Positions 46,601 to 56,399 of a DNA stretch of 64,000 nucleotides are shown here, piece after piece (within the stretch, counting starts at the first letter, position 1; every line of letters begins with the position of its first letter). The notes beneath the pieces are model-generated. The model did no database searches. It saw only the letters and a list, made by a program, of their open reading frames with translations, and was not told where the DNA came from. Made by a program: the position numbers and the translations under genes. This stretch comes from Plasmodium malariae (lineage: Eukaryota; Apicomplexa; Aconoidasida; Haemosporida; Plasmodiidae), in assembly GCF_900090045.1 (NCBI RefSeq), contig NC_041785.1:1364001-1428000 (forward strand). The letters run 5' to 3'.

Positions 46601-48621
46601 ATTATATTATGCATAACGAATATTCAACAAAATTTCCATTTCTAAAGGATATGATTAACAGTATAAGTAACAACCCGGTTAAGAATAAAAATGCTAAGGT
46701 AGATATATCGAAAAAGATGTCTAATTCTACTCAACAAAAGAACAACAACTGTACTATAGAGGTAATAGAAATTGACAAATGTATCACAGACAAGGATATC
46801 ACAAATGCTAAGAGAGAATATAATAGTCGTTCCAACGAATTATTAAACACGTCTGAAAACTCTACTTTGAATGATAACTCAAATTGTTGTATTATAACAA
46901 ACGATTTTATGCATTTACTAAAAAGGCTGAATGAAGAGGATATAATATATGAAGATTGTTCTTGTTCTTTTAAAAACCTTTACTCAAAACTGTTACTAGA
47001 TAAGTATCATTTTTTAACTATAGACAACCAGACTGTGTTAATAAAATATAACATACCATCTTTTCATTACACTTTTTACAAATCGTATGATACTTTTTTT
47101 TACAATCATATAGTGTACGAATCGTTAATTCAGTTAGCTGATTTGAAATTCTTAAAAGATATAAAAATTCTGAACTGTTCAGAAGCAAATAGTGTTAACT
47201 TACTTAGAGACATAAAAACAATATACCCTATGATAATACTATCAAATTTTTATAATTTGAAAGGTAGTACTTACTTAACTAGTCATTATGAACATCTACG
47301 AAATTGTAGAAATATGAATGATGTATTATTACTCAGTAGAACTGATATCCATGATACTAAAAATGATCAACATCGCAGTGAAAATAATCATACCATCCTT
47401 TTTGAAAAAGTAAAGGAACATGTAAATTATAACCATGGTGACAAAGAAATTAATTTTTTTACTAGCAATAATACCTATGTAACTTTTGATAAGGATAATT
47501 ATAGTTATAGAAATAAGTATATTTTTAATTCGTATAATAAAAACAATTCGATATTTAATGATAGCTCAGTAACATCCCCTTTTGATATTTGTTTAACGGA
47601 GCTGTTTAACTATCCCGTTCAAACGATATATTTAAATTCTATAATTTTAAATACTATTATTTACATTTTTCACAAATCGTTTTATTTTTATTCTCTTGAA
47701 GATGTTAAAAAAAAGAAAGCAATTAACAAAGCTAAATGCGCCTTTTTCTACCTCATATATATTGTCAATTATTATGGCCTAACCCAGTGCACTAGTGGTA
47801 TTTCTACCCGGACCGAATGTCATTGTGACCGCGCAAAAGTAAAAGGCTCATCCTTGCAAAGAGTAAATGACAAAAGTGATAAAGATGGAATTAAGGATAG
47901 CAGTTACGATGCGAACGAACTAACGGGGGAAGAAATACTCCTGCATAGTGAAGACGCAGGAAGGGGAAAAGACGTACAAAATGGATACGCCGATTTGTAT
48001 AAAACGGAGTATTTCTGCAACCTATTTAAAACATTTGAAATATTGCAAGCAGCGTATCATAACGACATGTACAATACAGGCTCCATACTATATTTTAAAT
48101 GTTTACTTTTAAATATAAATATGTACATAAAAATATTAACCGATAGTACTGGAATTGAAGAATGCATTAGTGAAATTCAGATTGTTTATACAACTATATG
48201 GTCATATTTACTTATCAATTTAAACAATTTTAAGCAACTTTTGATTAATGATAAAACATATCAAATAATAAACTTGTCATGCGTATTTAAACAGTACAAC
48301 TATCTTGTACAGAACATTACTATTTTTACTTTAATAATACAGTCTATTTATTACCAAGGCAAGAAGAAAGTGTCTAATGAAAATAATGCTTTAATGAAAA
48401 ATTTAATAAATAGAATAATTTTTTTACTTACTGATCTGAACAAAAATTTGTATTCCTTTTCAGAGGTCCTAAACAAGTACAATCCTATAACAATTTCTCA
48501 TGTATTAAAAAATTTTGAACTTCAGTCGATAAGCGAAATTGTGTCTTCTTATAAACTACATATTTGGAATTTGCACGATTTACTGAACAATAAAATTGTC
48601 GTCATAAAAGCGTACTCATAA
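43660..48621 (+). CDS. Helical-repeat protein resembling NatB auxiliary subunit NAA25/MDM20
   Basis: 1,653 codons in one exon. The frame is open 12 codons further upstream but only from a GTG, so the ATG at 43660 is the start. The N-terminus follows the NAA25 pattern: ILNLIEEKSFKKSEKLITVG, then LYLLLKCLLHSY, KECKEGLAFIDPDDYDENIFY and YENLNEESKFIGLYEQKLKK, equivalent to successive TPR-type helices. Further helical pairs follow (NYEECIKINEYAKT, KLEEAIPILIFLIKKLPENYDYY). NAA25 scaffolds the NAA20 catalytic subunit, and NatB acetylates nascent Met-Asp/Glu/Asn N-termini at the ribosome. Residues about 427-537 are a tandem SNSHTP/SNSHAP insert, and other Asn-rich inserts make the protein almost twice the usual length. 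The C-terminal half is not obviously NAA25-like. The gene is certain, the function moderate. Confidence 0.85.
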   Translation: MNSKAIEILNLIEEKSFKKSEKLITVGLKSKKNEKLYLLLKCLLHSYVNEIKECKEGLAFIDPDDYDENIFYILGNIYENLNEESKFIGLYEQKLKKAEIAKNGKTSNNTKNVKITNTVCSTTASSKSINDSGHVSSNNSTIVSSGNEKFAHRQKLDVERVLKNLFDYCINGSFFNKGSNLSLKLFKITNDSKYILYNSFLLYMNNSNNNSRIYNLCLNFIKNYKYFNYNKVMENFSFFLIFFFLNIKMRNYEECIKINEYAKTNNFFLNPLQYYVYKFYIFFIFNKLEEAIPILIFLIKKLPENYDYYILYMDITIYLLNKRSNVIMEEKVGESEVEDVFKYYKNDLMYLEFFQKCFMNTCMQRLKAVPGNISTFWNCIFRGDEYSKDFFKEIMNYVLSLHEGNNSNGICNGHASSSDSYTSNDHAPSNDHVPRNGHTPSNSYTPSNKHAPSNSHAPSNSHTPSNSHAPSNSHTPSNSHTPSNSHTPSNSHTPSNSYTPSNNHAPSNSHAPSNSHTPSNSHAPSNSHTPSNSHTPGNCHESPLENVIQKVELTVGVYKKNVMKIHSEQDVKMYMYTLFLILLKEGKHYNIFYSIKHHLSILRDDMIAVLIVFLKIILKILYTFIRSEMTRFELSISEGKNEMISKNREKNILEQYKQIYNFEKLLYILYKKDVYDSFDRIFSLYIKITNNPHLKLKDDNVVILLVEMALYIDKCKVFKTEKNCYSDYGTHIYTIINNNHQQLNIGNCSSVDEYVGIIDSYDDLNGKDSHTDDNRTIVLFSHNYKSFENINEEKNSVKCEKDVLLFSRSYYIIALSLLKYSYDYKIRLNEKENEEKKVKPLLNSEYINVLVLTIYLNSVIGTFSNTSSLVEKLNIKNIQLITYSPILYIHMFSYSYYKYEDNLLKLILNYYNVQQSNLKSSISKCFQNYSFFKINEIVNSYFLNTTSIVFYFIKLLFIFKKQILAGKGLFYVHLFSSLKNNYIMHNEYSTKFPFLKDMINSISNNPVKNKNAKVDISKKMSNSTQQKNNNCTIEVIEIDKCITDKDITNAKREYNSRSNELLNTSENSTLNDNSNCCIITNDFMHLLKRLNEEDIIYEDCSCSFKNLYSKLLLDKYHFLTIDNQTVLIKYNIPSFHYTFYKSYDTFFYNHIVYESLIQLADLKFLKDIKILNCSEANSVNLLRDIKTIYPMIILSNFYNLKGSTYLTSHYEHLRNCRNMNDVLLLSRTDIHDTKNDQHRSENNHTILFEKVKEHVNYNHGDKEINFFTSNNTYVTFDKDNYSYRNKYIFNSYNKNNSIFNDSSVTSPFDICLTELFNYPVQTIYLNSIILNTIIYIFHKSFYFYSLEDVKKKKAINKAKCAFFYLIYIVNYYGLTQCTSGISTRTECHCDRAKVKGSSLQRVNDKSDKDGIKDSSYDANELTGEEILLHSEDAGRGKDVQNGYADLYKTEYFCNLFKTFEILQAAYHNDMYNTGSILYFKCLLLNINMYIKILTDSTGIEECISEIQIVYTTIWSYLLINLNNFKQLLINDKTYQIINLSCVFKQYNYLVQNITIFTLIIQSIYYQGKKKVSNENNALMKNLINRIIFLLTDLNKNLYSFSEVLNKYNPITISHVLKNFELQSISEIVSSYKLHIWNLHDLLNNKIVVIKAYS
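44915..45268 (+). repeat. 18-bp in-frame tandem repeat (SNSHTP/SNSHAP)
   Basis: About twenty copies of an 18-bp unit code for Ser-Asn-Ser-His-Thr/Ala-Pro in the NAA25-like gene. Two versions alternate, differing by A/G at one base (ACT or GCT), and the same block order seems to occur twice, suggesting a segmental duplication. The left edge is degenerate. Confidence 0.92.
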
Positions 48622-49995
48622 TTAGTTTTGGAAAATTGCAAATTGAAAAGAGATGATTCACTGCTATTATTATTAGCATTACTATTATTATTACGCTTTT
48701 GTTTATATTATTTTTATATAAAATTTACAAAAAAAATTTTGTAGCTTAAGGAATGATTGAAACAATTTTTTTTTTGTGCGACCAAAGCCATTAGTATTGT
48801 ATCATTTTTAATTAACACTGTCTTGTGTCTTTTAATTTTTTAAAAAGTGCTGTTATCATTTTTGACTTAATTAACTGTTAGCGCATACGCGTGTATGTAC
48901 GTATGTATGAGTATATATATATATATTTATTTATTTATATAGGCCCATACATATACACCCACATACACTAGTTTAGTTGAAAACGAGATTTTAAAATGCT
49001 GCAGATTTGAAATTCATATTAAACCTTAATTCATAGATTAGAGGAATTTCTACATTTTTTACTCATTACTTTTTTTTTTTTGTACATGTACAACGCCAAA
49101 AGAATTTTTTTTTTATTTTGTTCCGTTTTTTCGCGAATAAGCTATATTTCTTGTCCTTTTCCTTTTCCTTTTCTTTTAGTTCTCATTTTTTTTCCATTTA
49201 TTGAAGATGTAGAGTGCAACTTTTATACAAACTATATCTTTTCAACAGATTGTTCTAAAGTGTAGTAAGTGTAATCCACATCGCACATTCAGTATTATGC
49301 TTATTCATTTGGGGTGTGTGCAGTGGAAGCCAATATGCCTTTCAAAATTCTGTTATATTTTATTTTAATGTGCTTCAGTATGTTTCAGTATGTTTGAATT
49401 CACTCTGATTTATTTAATTTTTTTGCAAAAGTCATAAAATAAAAAAAATACATGAACAGGAATTTCCATGGGTAAGCAGCATAGCACTAATACAAAATAT
49501 GATGTTCCATACATAAATATATATATATATATATATATTCTTATGTACAATTTTAAGGAGGATCAACACAGTTAAAAATGCTACGGAAATAAACAAGACA
49601 CAAATAAAAAGCAGTGTAATCACAAAATAATGATAAAATAAAAAGCGAGAAAATGTAAAAAAAAAAATAATTCATATCAGTATGAATAGACAACTTAAAA
49701 AACTATAGAAAAAAATATACAATTTTAAAAATAAAAAAAAAATTGACGCATAAAATAAAAAAGTATCTGGCTACAAGAAAATGATGCAGGTATATACCCT
49801 CATTTAGGACAGCTGGTTATAAAAGGAAAATTAGAAAACTAGGGTAAATTGAGCGCGAAAAAATTGTACACTAAGAGAACGTACATATATATATATATAT
49901 ATATACATGTGTATGCATTTTAGGATATAAAAGGTTCAAACCATTTTTACTTCAATTTTTCGTAAACGAACATAAGCCTCTCATCGGTACACACT
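48622..49995. other. Convergent 3' intergenic region
   Basis: Between the NAA25-like gene (+) and the two-exon low-complexity gene (-). Contains (TA)n near 49518-49540 and 49884-49904. A minus-strand hydrophobic frame at 49432-49623 has no ATG before its hydrophobic segment. I see no supported gene; it could hold a further 3' exon of the minus-strand gene. Confidence 0.55.
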
Positions 49996-51353
49996 TCACG
50001 TTTTTAAGGTTAAGAACATAAGGTAGGTAAAGTACTCACATATGTTATCCACAAAATCATTCCCTGAAAGTACAGTAAAAGAGAAATGGGAACATGTGTA
50101 TGTTCAAATGTATATATACGTAAATACATATATATATATATATATATATAAATGTTCGCGTAAATTGCAAATGAAAACTTCAGCTAGAAGCACTCAAAGT
50201 TTACGGCCTCAAATTTCTTATTTTTTCTATTTTTATTAAATATGGGTCAACCTATCTCGGAGGAGCAAAGAGATTCCTCTTCCTCGAAGATGTCAAATTT
50301 TTTAATGAGATCTTCACCATGTTTAGACAATATGTTATCATATTCCACCATATTTTTTTCAAAGGATATTTTCTTGTTGAACATTTTTGTTATATAATGA
50401 GTAGTAACATCATGCGCTCCTTTATAAAATGTTTTCAATTTATTAAAATTTTGATCTTCATCATACTCATCATGGTCAGTTATTTTACTTTTTTTTAATT
50501 TTTTTTTTCTTATTGACCTTTTTTTTTTTTTTCTTTTTTTATTGGACAAATCACTGTATTTGTCAGTTTCAGAACGTTTTTCAGCATCTCTAACATATTG
50601 ATTTGATTCACTTCTACAGCCTACTAATCTTCTAACATGTTCTGACAATTCATGTTTTGCTTCATTATCTATTTCGAAAAATTTCTCGTAGGATTCAGAT
50701 TTATACGTGTCTTCTGAATTATCCATATTTGACATATTTATATCATGTTTATTTGATAATATAGCTTCATCTTTTAACACCATTTTTTCACTTTGGAAGA
50801 TTGTATGTATAATACTTTTTTCATTTTTCGAAAACGATTCTGACCTACATTTAAAGTAATTTTTTGAGAATTTGTGTTTACTGTTGTGGTGCTTTTTTCT
50901 TTCAGAATGTGCCTTACAGGAATTTTTTTTTTTTATTTCATTGCTTAAATAAATTTGTTCGTTCGTTCGTCCATTTCTATTGCCGTTTATTTGTCCATCT
51001 CCATTGTTATTTATTTGTCCATCTCCATTGTTATTTATTTGTATATTCCCATTGCCATTTATTTGTCCATCTCCATTGTTATTTATTTGTATATTCCCAT
51101 TGCCATTTATTTGTCCATCTCCACTGCCGTTTATTTGTCCATCTCCACTGCCGTTTATTTGTCCATCTCCACTGCCGTTTATTTGTCCATCTCCATTGCC
51201 GTTTATTTGTCCATTTCCATTGTTGTTTATTTTCTCTTTTATTGCGCTTTCTAAATCTTTTTTTTTATTTTTCATATCGTCGTTATTACTTTTAAATTTA
51301 TTTATTGTTCCCTGAAAATTATTTTTATTGATTTGTGAAATAAATGTATGCAT
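49996..51353 (-). CDS. Low-complexity protein with GDGQINGS repeats, probable two exons, function unknown
   Basis: Exon 1, 51353-50252, codes 367 residues and runs into a stop two codons after a donor (GATAG|GTTGAC). A strong acceptor CTGTACTTTCAG at 50064 opens a phase-matched segment GNDFVDNICEYFTYLMF, ending at a TGA at 49996 and giving about 389 residues. A consensus donor GTGAGT after 24 bases of that segment (50040) would instead make a microexon. Residues about 40-125 are a GDGQINGS octapeptide array. Then comes a Lys/Ser/His-rich basic region with SERKKHHNSKHKFSKN, a stretch of KKRKKKKRSIRKKKLKKSK near 275-297 that could be a nuclear signal, and a structured acidic tail, KLKTFYKGAHDVTTHYITKM followed by LSKHGEDLIKKFDIF. 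No known domain is recognised. Confidence 0.7.
50988..51235 (-). repeat. 24-bp in-frame tandem repeat (GDGQINGS/N)
   Basis: About ten copies of a 24-bp unit in the low-complexity gene. Units with Ser or Asn at one site fall in blocks, and a variant with NIQINNN-type units appears twice, so the array has grown by copying multi-unit blocks. Confidence 0.9.
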
Positions 51354-52202
51354 GAGGCTTTCTTTTTCATTTTTTTTTTTTTATTTATTACAAAATGTAT
51401 GTTAAAATATAGTGTTCATATATTTTTTTTTTCTTTCATTTTATATAGCTCTCTACAATAACTTCTTTTCGACACCTTACCATAATTTAATATAATGTAG
51501 GTTATTTTCCTATTCTCCATAAAATTTTTATATTGCAGTTGCGTAACATGCCCTTATTCAATTGTTAAAAATAAAATGTGAATTGTAATTTAAGAAAATA
51601 AAAAAGTTATTCATAAATTAAAAGAAAAAATTTTCACTCTTATTTTTTTAAAAAGAATATAAATAATCAACAGTAAGAAAAATGAACAATAAAATAAAAA
51701 GCATATATATTGCTTTTTAAATTTAACTAATACAATAGGAATATTGTTTATTTTTCCGTATATTTATAATAGCCAGATAATGCTACTTCTATGTTATATG
51801 TATGCAATTATTCTTGCTATAAGTTTTTAAGATTTTAATATAACTGTTTACAATCTATTAAAAATAAAATGACTTATATTTATAACAAAATGAAATTTTT
51901 TTTTTTTTTTTTTTTATTAATCTACAGATTAAATAGCTATTTATTTAGGAAAAAAAAAAAAAAAGAAAAGAAAGAAAGAAAAATGAAAAACAGAATATAA
52001 GGAAAAAACGGAAAATAACAGAAAAAAGTGGAAAATAACGGGAAAAAGCATAAATCTTATTTAATAATTTAATAAATGAATGTCTAAATAACCATAAATA
52101 TCAAAAAAATGTGTATGGCAACGGTTGTTGCTATTATTGTTGTTGTAATTGTTGTTCTTGTTATTTTTTCTTTATTTTTAAAATGATGCAATTAACATTT
52201 AT

Positions 52203-52218
52203 TTCTGAACGTTCAGAA
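52203..52218. promoter_or_regulatory. Palindrome TTCTGAACGTTCAGAA
   Basis: Perfect 16-bp inverted repeat centred on GAACGTTC, about 850 bp above the low-complexity gene's start. Same core as the two palindromes that follow within 170 bp. Candidate dimeric protein-binding site; the role is inferred. Confidence 0.45.
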
Positions 52219-52253
52219 TTTTTCTTTATTCTTATATATAAATTCTTCGAAAG

Positions 52254-52413
52254 TCATTTTTATTATACGATTTTATTATGAACGTTCATAATTTTATTAA
52301 TTTATTATTTATGTATGTTAAGGAAAATGAAATTCATTTTTATTATACGATTTTATTATGAACGTTCATAATTTTGTTAATTTTTTATTTATGTATGTTA
52401 AGGAAAATTGTTT
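52254..52413. repeat. 80-bp tandem duplication carrying a palindrome
   Basis: Two nearly identical 80-bp copies, each with ATTATGAACGTTCATAAT (perfect 18-bp palindromes at 52275-52292 and 52355-52372) followed by TTTATGTATGTTAAGGAAAA. The copies differ at a few bases, so the duplication is recent but not brand new. Noncoding on both strands. Confidence 0.9.
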
Positions 52414-53215
52414 TCTCTACGTGATTTATACTATTAAAAAACTGCTTTCCTAAGGTATAATATTTAACAAAATTATGCTGCAATCACTTATTTTTATGTT
52501 TTCCTCCCCCACTTTCTCTTATATTAAAAAATTAAGAGAAAAAAATGTTAACTCATAATAATTGAGTTAACTTTATGTACACATATTACGTTATATATAG
52601 AAATATATCAAGGCTAATGTATAATCAGCAAATAAAAAAAAAGAAAGATTTCCCCATTTCTTGATATTGAAAAATTTATATTTCATGGTCAGAAAAAATG
52701 AACGATAATAGTACATTAAAAAATACAAAAAAAAAAAAAAAATATTATTATAATATTTATCTGCATTTCGGTAAAAATATTAAAAATATTATAAGCTACA
52801 AAAAAATACATAATAAATCATTAAGTAACATAAGCTCAATGAATAACATCAGAAATTGTAGATAAAAAAATAAATATATAAAATATATAAAAAACAGGTA
52901 AAGGAAACAAAATATGAAACATTTTGTGTTTCATAATAAATGTACTTTGTGCGCAATTTTATTTTCAAATATCCCGTAAAAAGGCAAAAAAAAAAAAAAA
53001 AAAAAATCCAAAACGGTTGATATTTATAGTCGGGTATACATGCACATACATACACACGCGCATATATATATAAGTATGATATGGAAAAACTAAAAAAAAG
53101 GGGAAATGAAAATTTTTGCTAGTTGATTAATACTTTGTAATTTTCAACTATACACAAGAGATCCTTAATTTCTAAGAAAAAATCAGTAAAAATCAAAACA
53201 ACGGAACGTCAAAAT

Positions 53216-55059
53216 CTAGAGATCTTCACCTTGAACATCTCTCGTTTCTTTATCGTGACATTCCAAAAACTGATCTGATGTCATTTTTTCTTGCAAACCC
53301 TCTATTACATTTTTAATGCCCAGAATATCACATAAAATGAGGAAAATTTGATTTTTAATATTATTCGTTTTTTATGTATCTTGACTATTTTTTATCATTT
53401 CCACAATTATTTGCTTATCCACATGATTGTCTTTACAACATGTGAGTAGTTTCTTTTAATCTTCGTTAAATTTGTTCCTATCTACTAATTTTAACTGGAG
53501 TGAGTTCATATAATATTGCAAAGTGTTATTGGAACGAGTCATTTCTTCAATTATTTTATTTTTGTCCTTAATTTCACTTTGGTATTTTTCTACATCCACT
53601 GTTAGCTTTTTATAATTTATTATAAGTTCATTATTTTTATCTATTCCTCCCTGTAAATATCTTATTTTGTCGTTCAGCAAATTTATTTTAACATTGTTTT
53701 CTTCTTTTATTGTATTTATGATATTTTTGAAATATATTTTGGTCTCATTTTTTATTGAAAAATCCTCTTGCATCTTGTATGAACAGCTTTTCTCGGAAAT
53801 AGGTCAATTTCATTTTGTAGTTGTATCATGTATGCATTTTTTTTTTCTTCCAAACAATTATTATAAGCCGCATTGTTGTTTGCATAATTCCTTGACCTTT
53901 CATTTTTTGTATAATAATTTTTTTTTATCCCCATAAATAGAGTTACATACATTATCATCACTAAGCTTGCTACTGTTTCTTAGTTTATTTTCTTCTGTAT
54001 GTATATTTTGCGTACAACTATCTTTACCATTTTCGCCCTCTGTAAAACTATTGAAAATGGTATATGTTCGGTTATTCACCTCATAAAATTTATTATCTTC
54101 TTTTTTTATAATTATATTATTATTATTTACGTGACTATTTTTCTTATGTATAATATCTTCATTCTGATCATTTTTTTTATATGATATATAACACTATTTT
54201 TCAAATTTTCATTATTCCTTAAATCGGTTCCCAAAGGATTTTCTTTATCATTAAGATGAACATAATACTGCGCTTCTTCATGTTCTACATAAATATTATT
54301 AGTTTCTCTTGTAATAATCATAGCCGAACCTTTTTCCTCTACATTGATGGTGTAATTTCCCCTGTCGTTCTCCTTTATTTTTTGCTTTTCATTTTGACCA
54401 GCATTATTATTATTACAATTATAATTATTTTCCACATAATTTATTTGGTCCTCTTTATATTTGTGCTGCTTAAGTACTTAGGCATTATTATTCATTTTTT
54501 GTAGCTTGTCTATTTTTAAAATATTAAATAACAAATGTGCAATACTATATTCATATTCTACTTTATTCATAGAAGTAAACTCCCTTTTATCGATTAGATT
54601 TATATTCAAAAATTTGGTTAAAATGAGAAAAATGTATTTACTCATGTAAATAAAATCTAACAGGAAAAGTTTTTTTTTTTCTGATGTATAATAATTAATT
54701 TTGTACGCATAAATTAGTAAATGAACTTTTTCACTGTTTATGAAACTATTAAATACATTTATATTATTAACAGTTTCTTCATATAAAATATTTTTTACTT
54801 TTACTGTTTTTTCTTTTTCCTTTTCTTCACTATTTAATGATACTACAATTTTAATATCGCATTCCGTTTGAGACAATATTTCTGTACTCCCAGAAGTGAA
54901 ATTTGTTCCCCCTTTTTGTATACCCTAATTAGTACTACTACTGACATAACCCTCTATTGGGTTGAAGCCCTTATTAAAATATATATTATCATCCTCAGTC
55001 AATATAACAAGGTGAATGTTCTGCATATCCTTATTAATTTTATCCCATGCATTTTGCAT
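53216..55059 (-). pseudogene. Decayed coiled-coil gene with stops and frameshifts
   Basis: From an ATG at 55059 (MQNAWDKINKDMQNIH) to a TAG at 53216 the minus strand reads as one protein of about 610 residues, but it is broken by at least four in-frame stops and three frameshifts. The stops are a TAG near 54930, a TAA at 54480, a TAA at 53456 and a TAA near 53375. The frameshifts lie at poly(dA) runs near 54175 and 53922 and near 53780. Protein-like sequence continues smoothly across each break, with no GT...AG signals that would splice them out. The first part is a globular Leu/Ile/Lys region; the last third is coiled coil (KNNELIINYKKLTVDVEKYQ) and ends in a segment, VDKQIIVEMIKNS ... FLILCDILGI, that recalls GRIP/GRAB-type golgin tails. 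That family guess is weak. Sequencing error is the main alternative. Confidence 0.8.
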
Positions 55060-55946
55060 CTCTTTATCTTTTTATCTTAAAAAAAAAAAAAGAAAAAATA
55101 AGGGAATATAATATAAGCATGTTATCATTCTTTTGTACTCTCGCTTTAGAATAAGTTATTGTTCGTATGAAGATTATAAGCATATATATACATATATACA
55201 CACATACAGTTATAGATCACATATTACATATTTTCCCTAGTGTTGCGGCCTAAACTATTTATATGAAAAAAAGAGGAAGAATTCGTATATATCCAAAAAA
55301 GCAGTTTTTTATGTAGTCCACAATGAGGTTATGTATACAATATATTCCATTTTTGTTCTTTTTTTTTTTTTTTTTTTTTTATATTTCTTCAAAAATTGTT
55401 CTCTTCTACTAATTATTCATGCAATGTTACGTCACAGTAATGTATAGATATACATAAATTTATGTATGCATTATATGTATATTTTTAATTATTATACACA
55501 TTTTTCTTTTTTTTTTTTCCTCACCAGTTGTAATTTTCACCCATATGGAAGCAGAAAAAAAAAGATTATTTATTCTTACATACATATATTCATATATGGG
55601 ATGGATACATACAATATATATTGTAAGAGTAAAGGTAAATTTACAATAATTGATGGTCATAAAAAATTTCTTTTTGCCTCTTCATTTAAAAAACTTTGAT
55701 ATGAAGTTTTCATATAAATAAATATATTTGATAGCTACATACCAATTAATAGTGCACATTTTATAAACATCTTTTCAACAATTTAGTAATATCTAAAGAA
55801 AAAGTGAAAAGTGTAGTGAGCATATATTGGTACTTGTTGCATATGTATGTTTCATAAGCACAAATTTGTAGTTAAATATATACTTACGTAAATACATACA
55901 TATATATTTACATGTATTTATAAAATAATAAAATTAAGTGAAGAAC
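55060..55946. other. Intergenic region between the pseudogene and the next plus-strand gene
   Basis: Lies upstream of both the decayed minus-strand gene and the plus-strand gene at 55947. Poly(dA) at 55080-55091 abuts the old start of the pseudogene; poly(dT) of about 20 is at 55361-55380. Small frames at 55460-55700 are not convincing. Confidence 0.6.
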
Positions 55947-56399
55947 ATGGCGAAGGTTAGTATAAAAGACTACGGAAGCATGTGTCAGTGGTTTAAAAAG
56001 CTGAGCACGAAAAAAGTTATGCCGTTACTACCAGAAAAAAAGGATGAGAGATTAAAAAAGTTTACAAATTTTTCTTTATATCATATAATGGAAAAGTATG
56101 AATTTGTGCCTAATTTTCTTTTACATACTGAATACATGTATCCAATATTATATGATAACCCTGAAGTTTTAAGACAGTCCTACTTCAATCATTATAAGTT
56201 TTCTAATACACCTAATGGAAAGAAGGATATACCAACGAACAGAGATGATCCTGTAATACAAAATAAGCCAACATCACAATTAGAGGAAGGGGGGAAGAAT
56301 ATGGAGCAGGAAAAGGAGAAGAATACGGATAAAGAGAATGAGAAAGAGAGAGAGAAAGAAAACCGAAGAATGGAACAACATAGCAAACAAATTAAATAA
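55947..56399 (+). CDS. Small basic protein, function unknown
   Basis: 150 codons from the ATG at 55947; three in-frame codons before it begin with GTG and were not used. Residues 1-90 look like a folded unit: MAKVSIKDYGSMCQWFKKLS, then LPEKKDERLKKFTNFSLYHI, MEKYEFVPNFLLHTEYMYPI and LYDNPEVLRQSYFNHYKF. They are rich in aromatic residues with a regular helix-like pattern. The last 55 residues are a Glu/Lys-rich, highly charged low-complexity tail (KEREKENRRMEQHSKQ). There is no signal peptide or transmembrane helix. I do not recognise the family; a small ribosome- or complex-associated protein is possible. Its ordered N-terminal half and normal codon mix argue that it is a real gene. Confidence 0.75.
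   Translation: MAKVSIKDYGSMCQWFKKLSTKKVMPLLPEKKDERLKKFTNFSLYHIMEKYEFVPNFLLHTEYMYPILYDNPEVLRQSYFNHYKFSNTPNGKKDIPTNRDDPVIQNKPTSQLEEGGKNMEQEKEKNTDKENEKEREKENRRMEQHSKQIK

Larger units (their letters stand above)
51354..53215. other. Intergenic region upstream of the low-complexity gene
   Basis: Between the start of the low-complexity gene and the end of the pseudogene, both minus strand. Contains poly(dT) at 51897-51915, poly(dA) at 51950-51965 and 52728-52742, three GAACGTTC palindromes at 52203-52372, and a long tandem duplication. An inverted repeat AATTGAGTTAAC / GTTAACTCATAATT lies near 52546-52572. No gene supported. Confidence 0.65.

Noticed and set aside
49432..49623. Minus-strand hydrophobic frame with one helix
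   Set aside because: No ATG in front of the helix and half of it is a TA microsatellite; could at most be a distant exon, with no junction evidence.
49920..49960. GGTTCAAACC resembling a tRNA T-arm
   Set aside because: No acceptor stem, D-arm or anticodon arm can be placed around it.
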